NCBI GenBank assembly: GCA_021811615.1
Contig: JAJZNW010000077.1
Coordinates: 1-64,000, forward strand
DNA length: 64,000 bases
Origin: Bacteroidota bacterium
GTDB taxonomy: Bacteria > Bacteroidota > Ignavibacteria > Kryptoniales > JAKASW01
Reading direction: 5' to 3'
Part shown: piece by piece, positions 43,588 through 51,320 of the stretch
Layout of the letters: each line of letters opens with the position of its first letter
How positions within the stretch are numbered: position 1 is the first letter of the stretch
Made by a program: the position numbers and the translations under genes
Notes under the pieces: generated by a model
Seen by the model: only the letters and a program-made list of their open reading frames with translations
Told to the model about the DNA's origin: nothing
The model's database searches: none

Positions 43588-45270
43588 ATGAAGAGCGGTT
43601 TGAATAAATACAGCTCGGAGCTGACACAGAAGACATCTCAGCCCGCCTCGCGGGCGATGCTGTACGGCGTCGGCCTGAAGGACAATGACATGGTAAAGCC
43701 GCAGGTCGGCATCGCAAGCATGGGATGGGAGGGAAACACATGCAATATGCACCTCAACGATCTCGCGAAAGTTGTAAAGCAGGGAGTTCAGGAAGCCGGC
43801 ATGGTAGGACTGATTTTCAACACGATCGGCGTGAGCGACGGCATCTCGATGGGGACCGAAGGAATGAAGTCTTCGCTCCCTTCGAGGGAAATCATAGCCG
43901 ATTCGATCGAGGCTGTGATGCGGGCACAGTGGTACGACGCGAATATCTCGCTTCCGGGATGCGACAAGAATATGCCGGGCTCCGTCATGGCGATGGGAAG
44001 ACTGAACCGCCCGAGCCTGATGATCTACGGCGGGACAATAAGGGCCGGCCACCTCGGTGAGCGGAAGCTGGATATCGTTTCGGTTTTCGAGTCATACGGC
44101 GAATTCATTGCGGGAAATATAAAGGAAGCCGAAATGAACGAGGTCGTGAAACACGCATGCCCTGGGCCCGGCGCCTGCGGCGGAATGTACACGGCAAACA
44201 CAATGGCCACAGCAATCGAGACTCTGGGCATGTCTCTTCCATACAGCTCGTCGCTTCCCGCGGATAGCGACGCGAAGAAGAAGGAGTGTCTAGCCGCCGG
44301 AAAGGCCATCCTGGGCCTTCTTGAAAAAGACCTGAAGCCGCGCGACATCATGACGAAGCAGTCGTTCATCAACGCCATCACGATGGTGACCGCTCTCGGC
44401 GGCTCGACAAACGCGGTGCTCCATCTCATAGCCATCGCGAAATCCGTCGGTGTCAGGCTGACGATCGACGATTTCCAGAACGTCAGCAACCGAGTGCCGT
44501 ACATCGCGGAGCTCAAGCCGAGCGGTAAATTCGTGATGGAGGACATCAACGACATCGGCGGGATACCCGCAGCGCAGAAAATGCTGCTTAAGGAGGGTCT
44601 TCTCGACGGCAACTGCATGACCGTGACCGGAAGGACACTCGGAGAGAATATCGAGAAGGTTGCAGATCTGAAGGCCGGGCAGAAGATCGTTCACCCGCTT
44701 TCCGACCCGATCAAGAAGACCGGTCATCTCCAGATTTTATACGGTAACCTCGCGAAGGAGGGAGCGGTCGCGAAGATCACCGGCAAGGAAGGACTGCGCT
44801 TTTCCGGCCCCGCCAAGGCTTTCGATTCGGAAGAAGATACTTTAAAAGCACTCGAAGAGAAGAAGGTCGCTCCGGGGGATGTGGTGGTAATCAGGTATGA
44901 AGGACCAAAAGGCGGACCCGGAATGCGTGAGATGCTGACTATCACATCCGCCATCATGGGCGCAGGGCTCGGGAAGAGCGTCGCCCTCATCACTGACGGC
45001 AGATTCTCCGGCGGCACACACGGCTTCGTCGTAGGTCACATAACCCCTGAGGCCCAGGCAGGCGGGGTGCTCGCGGTGGTGCACGACGGAGACAAAATAA
45101 CTATCGACGCCGAGAAGAACACGATAGTGCTTGAAGTGCCGGATGCAGAAATCGCGAGACGTCTGAAGGCGTGGAAGGAACCGCCTTACAGAGCAAAGAG
45201 CGGTATGCTTTATAAGTACATCAAGAACGTTTCTTCCGCTTCCGAAGGCTGCGTGACGGACGAGAACTAG
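43588..45270 (+). CDS. ilvD: Dihydroxy-acid dehydratase
   Basis: Enzyme of valine, leucine and isoleucine synthesis that dehydrates 2,3-dihydroxy acids to 2-oxo acids; 560 residues, full length. Iron-sulfur ligands are likely in [12 protein letters not shown] and [15 protein letters not shown], and the C-terminal motif [30 protein letters not shown] is diagnostic of the IlvD/Edd family; the length and motifs fit IlvD rather than 6-phosphogluconate dehydratase. A strong GGAGGAAAACAG precedes the ATG. No other branched-chain gene is in the window. A clear terminator follows. Confidence 0.96.
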   Translation: MKSGLNKYSSELTQKTSQPASRAMLYGVGLKDNDMVKPQVGIASMGWEGNTCNMHLNDLAKVVKQGVQEAGMVGLIFNTIGVSDGISMGTEGMKSSLPSREIIADSIEAVMRAQWYDANISLPGCDKNMPGSVMAMGRLNRPSLMIYGGTIRAGHLGERKLDIVSVFESYGEFIAGNIKEAEMNEVVKHACPGPGACGGMYTANTMATAIETLGMSLPYSSSLPADSDAKKKECLAAGKAILGLLEKDLKPRDIMTKQSFINAITMVTALGGSTNAVLHLIAIAKSVGVRLTIDDFQNVSNRVPYIAELKPSGKFVMEDINDIGGIPAAQKMLLKEGLLDGNCMTVTGRTLGENIEKVADLKAGQKIVHPLSDPIKKTGHLQILYGNLAKEGAVAKITGKEGLRFSGPAKAFDSEEDTLKALEEKKVAPGDVVVIRYEGPKGGPGMREMLTITSAIMGAGLGKSVALITDGRFSGGTHGFVVGHITPEAQAGGVLAVVHDGDKITIDAEKNTIVLEVPDAEIARRLKAWKEPPYRAKSGMLYKYIKNVSSASEGCVTDEN

Positions 45271-45368
45271 AAGAATGGAATGTCGGAATCGTGGATTATG
45301 GGATTGTTCAACTCGCCCGGGCGATTTGATCCGTTGATTCGACGAAAGATTCCGATCCGCAACATATG

Positions 45369-45399
45369 AGGCCGGTTCACAACCGGCCTTCTTTTTTTT
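45369..45399 (+). terminator. Terminator of ilvD
   Basis: Perfect 9-bp stem AGGCCGGTT/AACCGGCCT with a 3-base loop, then TTC and a run of T residues. It lies about 100 bases after the stop codon. Confidence 0.9.
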
Positions 45400-45503
45400 A
45401 CGATCACGAAACGGAAATGCAAAAAAGCATGCTTCCGCCGGAATTGGAAGTGGAATTTCCCGGACTGCACCGGTTATATTGAGACAAATGCCGGAGGCTT
45501 ATC

Positions 45504-45956
45504 ATGGAACTCAGCCAACTCCTTCACGAGCGAATGAACGAGATAATCTCCGAAGCGGAGACTTCTCTTTCACGGTCTCATCTTACCCACTATGATAAAG
45601 AAGGTGCCGAGCACAACCGCCAGAAATTGAAAGCTCTCTACGTTCTTGCGGTCAGGGCGATCGCGGAGAAAAACCTCGGGCCGATGCTATCATACTCGGA
45701 GACCATCGCACGGGAACGATACGAAACAGGTTTCGATCTTTCTGAAGTCCAGACCGCTTTCAACGTGCTCGAAGAAGCGGCATGGAGGTTCGTCGTGAAG
45801 AACCTCCCGCCGGTCGAATACGGCGAGGCTATAGGCATGATCAGCACAGTGCTCGGCGCCGGTAAGGACATGCTCGCCAGGACGTACGTTATGCTGGCCA
45901 GCAAATCCAGGGCGCCTTCTTTCGACCTTCGCTCTATGTTTGCAGGAACTTACTGA
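45504..45956 (+). CDS. Stand-alone RsbRD_N-like helical protein
   Basis: A 150-residue, all-helical soluble protein. The body (HYDKEGAEHNRQKLKALYVLAVRAIAEKNLGPMLSYSETIARERYETGFDLSEVQTAFNVLEEAAW) resembles the N-terminal domain of RsbRD-type stressosome and related histidine kinase proteins (PF14361). In those it senses signals in front of a STAS or kinase domain; here no such domain follows. GGAGG precedes the ATG at good spacing. It is flanked by the ilvD terminator and the NADH dehydrogenase gene. Function unknown; a free-standing sensor or adaptor is possible. Confidence 0.75.
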   Translation: MELSQLLHERMNEIISEAETSLSRSHLTHYDKEGAEHNRQKLKALYVLAVRAIAEKNLGPMLSYSETIARERYETGFDLSEVQTAFNVLEEAAWRFVVKNLPPVEYGEAIGMISTVLGAGKDMLARTYVMLASKSRAPSFDLRSMFAGTY

Positions 45957-45963
45957 CCCGTTC

Positions 45964-46035
45964 CCAAACGACTGCAGGTACACACCCTCTCCCCGTATGC
46001 CTGTGCTCGCAGGTGTAGCAGCCGCGATCGTTTGG
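45964..46035. repeat. Inverted repeat downstream of the RsbRD_N-like gene
   Basis: CCAAACGA (45964-45971) and TCGTTTGG (46028-46035) are perfect inverted repeats around a 56-base centre that itself has CACACC/GGTGT matches. It may form an extended hairpin after the stop at 45956, though no T-tract follows. Confidence 0.4.
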
Positions 46036-46126
46036 CATAATGGAAGTTTCCCTTCTCCCGGATAAACTATCGGGGTGTATTTAGTGTTAGGTAACGAGAC
46101 ACCCTAACCATCGAAAGACAAACAAT

Positions 46127-47362
46127 ATGGCAGCCGAAAAACAGAGGTTGGCAATCCTCGGAAGCGGTTTCGCTTCTCTGAGCCTTGTCAAAAGGATCGA
46201 CCTCTCTCTATACAAAATCGCAATCGTGAGTCCGCGCAATCACTTTCTTTTCACGCCCCTTCTTCCCAGTACCACGGTCGGGACGATCGAATTCCGCAGC
46301 ATAATCGAACCGATAAGATCCTCAAGAAATGAGATCAGATACTACCAGGCGGAATGTATTTCGATAGATCCGGAGAAGAGCATTGTGAAATGCGAGACGG
46401 TACAGAGCAAGGAGATCTTTGACCTGGAATACGATCATCTCGTGATCACAGTCGGGGCGGTGAATAACACATTTGGGATACCGGGAGTTGAAAAGCACGC
46501 ATTGTTCCTTAAAGAGCTTCAAGATGCCCGTAAGATAAGGGGGAAGATAATAGAGAATTTCGAGCGGGCCGCCGTGCCGGGCACTGCCGACGAAGAAAAG
46601 AAGAGGCTTCTGCATTTCGTGGTGGTGGGCGGTGGGCCGACAGGCGTCGAGTTCGCGGCGGAACTCAGCGACTTCATAAAGGACGACCTCGTTAAATGGT
46701 ACCCGAAACTCGCACCTCATGCGACGATAACGCTGCTGGAAGCGGCAACACAAATTCTCGGCACATTCGACTCAAAGCTGTCGGAGTATGCCATGAAAAT
46801 ATTCCAGCGGCAGAACATCGTCATAAAGACCAATTCACCCGTGAAGGAAGTTCTGGAAAAAACCATCCTGCTCCATGACGGTACGGTGATCCAGCACGGA
46901 CTGGTAGTGTGGTCGACGGGAATCGGGCCGACGAAGCTTCTGCAGTCACTTCCTTTTCCGAAAAACCGCGCTTCCCGTCTCCTCACCGACGAGTTCCTCA
47001 GAGTTCCAGGTACCAGGAACATCTACGCAGCCGGGGACTGCGCGACATCCGAGGACGAGAATTATCCGGCCACTGCGCAGGTCGCGCAGCAGGAAGGGAA
47101 ATATCTCGCCTGCTCTTTCAATCGTACGGCACTCGGGAAGAAGGCGGAGCCGTTCCGCTACAAGAATCTCGGGATGCTCGCGTACATCGGCGACAGGCGC
47201 GCGCTCGCGGACCTTCCTAATGTTAAAGGACGTGGCTTTGCGACTTTTCTTTTCTGGAGATCCGCATACCTGACCCGGCTCGTAAGCATGAAGAACAAGA
47301 TTCTCGTGCTCTTCGATTGGATTAAGGCATCGATCTTCGGAAGAGACATAAGCAGCTTCTGA
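46127..47362 (+). CDS. Type II NADH dehydrogenase (NDH-2)
   Basis: Membrane-associated flavoenzyme of 411 residues expected to pass electrons from NADH to quinone without proton pumping. The FAD site is AILGSGFASLSLVKRID, slightly unusual with Ala for the third glycine. The NADH site is VVVGGGPTGVEFAAEL, and the second FAD motif is IYAAGDCATSEDENYPATAQVAQQEG. The C-terminal helix region (NLGMLAYIGDRRALAD...FWRSAYLTRLVSMKNKILVLFDWIKASIFGRDIS) is typical of NDI/NDE-type enzymes and anchors the protein. A clear Shine-Dalgarno is lacking. Confidence 0.93.
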   Translation: MAAEKQRLAILGSGFASLSLVKRIDLSLYKIAIVSPRNHFLFTPLLPSTTVGTIEFRSIIEPIRSSRNEIRYYQAECISIDPEKSIVKCETVQSKEIFDLEYDHLVITVGAVNNTFGIPGVEKHALFLKELQDARKIRGKIIENFERAAVPGTADEEKKRLLHFVVVGGGPTGVEFAAELSDFIKDDLVKWYPKLAPHATITLLEAATQILGTFDSKLSEYAMKIFQRQNIVIKTNSPVKEVLEKTILLHDGTVIQHGLVVWSTGIGPTKLLQSLPFPKNRASRLLTDEFLRVPGTRNIYAAGDCATSEDENYPATAQVAQQEGKYLACSFNRTALGKKAEPFRYKNLGMLAYIGDRRALADLPNVKGRGFATFLFWRSAYLTRLVSMKNKILVLFDWIKASIFGRDISSF

Positions 47363-47459
47363 CAAGCTATAAGCGGACAACATAACTACTCGTGTTTGAT
47401 TTTTAGCACGCCGGATAGCAACTTTCACCGTCAGGGAATGAAATCGCGGGGGGACGGAC

Positions 47460-50400
47460 ATGAAATGGAAATCTGCGCTTGCGGTGTGTATGGTGACGAG
47501 TGTGGGCTACGCACAAGTCGTGGTCAATGAACTCATGTACGCCCCTTCCGGCGGACAGCCGGAATGGGTCGAACTCTACAACAGCGGCCCCGACAGCGTC
47601 AACATAAAAGAGTGGACGATTCATAATAAGAACGGTGTCCGTTATGCTCTCAGGCTGTCGGACCGCTACATTTCTCCACACTCTTACCTTGTGCTCACAA
47701 ACTCGAATGAGTTCGCAAATTTTCATCCAGAGGCTGCCGGGAGCTACATCGTCGTCGACTGGTCGCAGTATTTTCTGGTGAACACCGGCGATACCGTCGC
47801 CGTCCATGATGAGTACGGCAAGCTCGTCGACTCCGTTTACTACGCTTCGTCATGGGGCGGCAGCGGAGGCAAATCGCTGGAGAGAAAATCCGCATCCGCT
47901 CCATCCAGAGTCCAAAGCAACTGGGGAACATCTGTCGATCCCGCCGGAAGCACGCCCGGGAGGATAAACAGTATTTCCATGAGGAGAATCGATCTCGCGA
48001 TCTCGCACTTCTCAGCTTCCTATTCTCCCGCCGAATCAAAACTTGAATTCGAAGTGCTTGTGAAGAATACAGGAAAAGAGCCGGTGACTTCATTTTCACT
48101 TAACATATTCATCGATTATGACGGCGACTCATCCGCACAACCTCATGAGCTTGCCGCTACTACTACAGGCAACACTCTCGAACCCGAAGATTCCCTTTGT
48201 CTTCACCTAATGAAGGAAATGAATCAACCGGGCCGCTCGAACGCCATCGCGGTTCTCGATCTGAATTCAGACGAGGACACGACCAATAATAAGTTCATTT
48301 CGAGAATTGTACTTTCGTACAAACCTGGTTCATTCGTGGTGAATGAAATCATGTATGCGCCTACAAGCCCGCAACCGGAATGGGTCGAGCTATTCAACGC
48401 TTCAACCGATTCCATTTCATTGGAGGGTTTCATGATTGGCGACAACTCCGGAACGATGTCGCGAGTGAAAGAACCGGATCGCGTCCTGCCGCCGTCGGGT
48501 TATGTCGTGATCGCGGATGACTCTTCATTCCTTGAATATCATCCCGGCCTTCAGTCTTGCGTAATCGTCCTGTCGATTCCTTCGCTCAACAATTCCGGAG
48601 ATGCCGTTATAGTACGCGATCAATCCGGGACGACAATCGACAGCGTCGCATATTCGCCTTCATGGGGAGGAAATTCAGGCGGGAAGTCGTTGGAACGAAT
48701 CCTCGCTAATGGAAGCTCGAACGATCCTCAAAACTTCGAGACGTGTATCGACACGTCGAAGAGCACACCGGGACGAATTAACAGCGTTACTCCGCGCGAT
48801 CACGACCTGGCAGTCGGCGCTGTCAGCTGGTCGCCCGCAACACTTCAATCCGGCAACGCGGCGGTGATAACTGCAAGCATCGTCAATGCGGGACTCCGCA
48901 CAAGCGGGACTTCAACCGTTTTTCTGTTTCAGGACTCGAACAGCGACCTTAGATACGATGCGAACGAATTACGCGATTCAGTCGTAGTTGGGGAGATATC
49001 TCCAGGAGATTCGGTAGAACTCAGCCTTAGAACCGGCGCGCTTACCTTCGGCTCCCACCGATTCGGAATAGTTGTCAACTCCGCCAGCGACGAAAGGACA
49101 TCCAATAATTCCAGGAGCTTCATTCTAAAAGTGGGGCTCGCCCCTTCTACCGTCGTGATCAACGAGCTGATGTACGCTCCCGTGAGCCCCGAAGCGGAGT
49201 GGATAGAATTGTACAACACGAGCGGCGCAGCGGTCGATCTTTCCGATTTCAGGATCTCGAGCCACACAAGTGCGGTGAGAATCAAGCCGGGGACAATTAT
49301 CGCGCCGGCCGGATATCTGGTGTTATGCAAGGATTCGTCCGTCCAGCGGCTTCATGACAATGCGAGAGACTTGGTGATCCAATCCGTGCCGACGCTGAAC
49401 AACGCCGGAGCGGGCGTCGCGCTTCACGATAATCTCGGAAGTCTGCTCGACACTATCGACTACCGTCCGTCCTTCGGTGGAGACACGGGACGGTCTCTCG
49501 AGAGGATAGACTTTCTTGCAGTAAGCGACTCCACGAACTGGGCGGAAAGCGCGGACACGACCGGAGCGACTCCCGGTTTGCTGAACAGTGTGGCGATTCT
49601 TCCCGTCGATGCCGCGATCAGACGCATCGACATCTCCGCCGCGCCGGCAGCTCCCGGACGCGCGGGAACTATCTCCGTCGTTGTGACCAACTGCGGCAGG
49701 CAACCCGTCTCCGGCATTCCGGTGAGCTTCGATGTCGCCGGCATCATCGACCCCTCGAGGATTTACAGGGAGACAAGGAACATCATTCAAACACTTTCTC
49801 CGAAAGACAGCATTAACGTGCAATTCGACTTTACTCCGCCGAATTCGGGCGCCTACGTCGTGAAGGCAGCCGTCTCGCTTAAAGACGACCCGAGAAACTG
49901 GAACGACACGCTGTCTGCCGTCTTCAGCGTCGGGTATGAACCTCAGTCGCTCGTCATAAACGAAATCATGTTCACGAAAGGATCGATGGGAGAATATTTC
50001 GAGTTATACAATCAATCCGCAAACCCGATCGATTTGTCGCGCTGGACGTTCAACACATCGTCTTCGCAGCCCAGGTTATTCCAATATTCCAAGTTTCCAT
50101 TATTCCTTGCCCAGGGCGACTACTATATTATCTCCTCCGATTCTTCCGTCCTGGCGCTCGTTCCCGACACGAACATGGTGGGTATCGTGAAATCGCTGAG
50201 TCTACGCGACGACGGCGATCGCGTCGTGATCGAGGACCCTTCCGGCAACATAGTCGACAGCGTGAGTTACCTTCCATCATGGCACAATGCCGACATTGCA
50301 AAGACGGCGGGTCGTTCGCTGGAAAAGATTAACCCAACCCTCCCTTCCGGTGAGAAGACAAGTTGGTCCACATGTGTCTCGAAGCCGGGAGGCACACCCG

Positions 50401-50762
50401 GAAGCAGAAACAGCCTCTTCATAAGCCCTTCACGGACAACCGGCAGCATCTCAGTGTCGCCGAATCCTTTCTCCCCGGACGGCGACGGGCATGACGATTT
50501 CACATTCGTCACCTACTCCTTTCCAGTCACCTCCGTGAAAATCCGGATCAGAATTTTCGACACGATGGGGAGATCGATCGCGACTCCGGCAGACAATATT
50601 GTCGTTCCATCTACGGGAAGGCTGGTGTGGGACGGCAGGGACGGCTCTGGGAAGATTGTTAGGTTCGGATTGTATATTTTATTCATGGAAGTAACCGGTC
50701 CAGATGGCAATTCGCTGGCGATATACAAGAAGCCGGTCGTGGTGGCGAAAAAGCTAAAGTGA
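47460..50762 (+). CDS. Multi-lamin-tail-domain (LTD) surface protein with FlgD-like C-terminus
   Basis: An 1100-residue exported protein. Signal peptide MKWKSALAVCMVTSVGYAQ. Four LTD modules are seen at about residues 20-170, 290-440, 568-715 and 855-990, each opening with a phrase like VVNELMYAPSGGQPEWVELYN and closing with GKSLERK...STPGRINS. CARDB-like beta modules lie between them (for example VTNCGRQPVSGIPVSFDV). The last 100 residues (VSPNPFSPDGDGHDDFTFVTYSFP...GRLVWDGRDGSGKIVRFGLYIL) match the FlgD-Ig/gliding-associated C-terminal type, which may serve as a T9SS-related sorting or cell-wall domain. LTD proteins in bacteria are often extracellular; the target is unknown. Confidence 0.88.
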   Translation: MKWKSALAVCMVTSVGYAQVVVNELMYAPSGGQPEWVELYNSGPDSVNIKEWTIHNKNGVRYALRLSDRYISPHSYLVLTNSNEFANFHPEAAGSYIVVDWSQYFLVNTGDTVAVHDEYGKLVDSVYYASSWGGSGGKSLERKSASAPSRVQSNWGTSVDPAGSTPGRINSISMRRIDLAISHFSASYSPAESKLEFEVLVKNTGKEPVTSFSLNIFIDYDGDSSAQPHELAATTTGNTLEPEDSLCLHLMKEMNQPGRSNAIAVLDLNSDEDTTNNKFISRIVLSYKPGSFVVNEIMYAPTSPQPEWVELFNASTDSISLEGFMIGDNSGTMSRVKEPDRVLPPSGYVVIADDSSFLEYHPGLQSCVIVLSIPSLNNSGDAVIVRDQSGTTIDSVAYSPSWGGNSGGKSLERILANGSSNDPQNFETCIDTSKSTPGRINSVTPRDHDLAVGAVSWSPATLQSGNAAVITASIVNAGLRTSGTSTVFLFQDSNSDLRYDANELRDSVVVGEISPGDSVELSLRTGALTFGSHRFGIVVNSASDERTSNNSRSFILKVGLAPSTVVINELMYAPVSPEAEWIELYNTSGAAVDLSDFRISSHTSAVRIKPGTIIAPAGYLVLCKDSSVQRLHDNARDLVIQSVPTLNNAGAGVALHDNLGSLLDTIDYRPSFGGDTGRSLERIDFLAVSDSTNWAESADTTGATPGLLNSVAILPVDAAIRRIDISAAPAAPGRAGTISVVVTNCGRQPVSGIPVSFDVAGIIDPSRIYRETRNIIQTLSPKDSINVQFDFTPPNSGAYVVKAAVSLKDDPRNWNDTLSAVFSVGYEPQSLVINEIMFTKGSMGEYFELYNQSANPIDLSRWTFNTSSSQPRLFQYSKFPLFLAQGDYYIISSDSSVLALVPDTNMVGIVKSLSLRDDGDRVVIEDPSGNIVDSVSYLPSWHNADIAKTAGRSLEKINPTLPSGEKTSWSTCVSKPGGTPGSRNSLFISPSRTTGSISVSPNPFSPDGDGHDDFTFVTYSFPVTSVKIRIRIFDTMGRSIATPADNIVVPSTGRLVWDGRDGSGKIVRFGLYILFMEVTGPDGNSLAIYKKPVVVAKKLK

Positions 50763-50789
50763 ATTGCCATAGGATTCGGAGAAGAAGGA

Positions 50790-51314
50790 ATGAAAAGAGA
50801 TCGCGATCTGATCCCCACAGAACTGATTGAAAGCAAGATACTCCTGGTAAGGGGCCGGAAAGTCATACTTGATTTCCATCTTGCGGCTTTATATGGCGTA
50901 GGGACGAAAGTTTTGCTACAGGCGGTGAAACGAAATGCCTCCCGCTTTCCTGAAGATTTCATGTTCGAGCTGAACGAACGCGAGTCTGCCCGTTTGAGGT
51001 CACAGATTGTGACCTCAAACCGGGGAGGCAGAAGATACCCTCCTCGCGCCTTCACTGAGCAAGGCGTCGCCATGTTGTCAAGCGTGCTGCGAAGCGAAAG
51101 AGCGATACAGGTCAACATCGCGATCATGCGCGCGTTCGTGAAACTCAGGGAGATCATCTCTGCCCACAAAGAACCGGCACTCAAATTGAAACGGCTCGAA
51201 ATGAAACTCGAAAAACACGACGAAGAAATTCAGGCGATATTCCGGGCAATAGCGGATCTAATGTCGCCTCCGCCGGAGAAACCTAAACGCCCGATCGGAT
51301 TCACAAGAGAATAG
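50790..51314 (+). CDS. ORF6N domain protein
   Basis: A 174-residue protein with an N-terminal ORF6N domain (IESKILLVRGRKVILDFHLAALYGVGTKVLLQAVKRNASRFPEDFMFELNERE), then a basic stretch and a C-terminal coiled-coil-like segment (KLKRLEMKLEKHDEEIQAIFRAI). ORF6N is a DNA-binding-type domain of phage and mobile-element origin, related in usage to KilA-N and antirepressors. The gene ends 6 bases before the helicase start, so the two are likely cotranscribed. Its role here is unknown; it could regulate or load the helicase, or be a domesticated phage gene. Confidence 0.85.
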   Translation: MKRDRDLIPTELIESKILLVRGRKVILDFHLAALYGVGTKVLLQAVKRNASRFPEDFMFELNERESARLRSQIVTSNRGGRRYPPRAFTEQGVAMLSSVLRSERAIQVNIAIMRAFVKLREIISAHKEPALKLKRLEMKLEKHDEEIQAIFRAIADLMSPPPEKPKRPIGFTRE

Positions 51315-51320
51315 GGAATC

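Noticed and set aside
50078-50108. ATTCCA-like run inside the LTD protein gene, similar to the dispersed repeats
   Set aside because: The fourth LTD has the same length as the other three at this point, so nothing seems to have been inserted; the similarity is probably chance.
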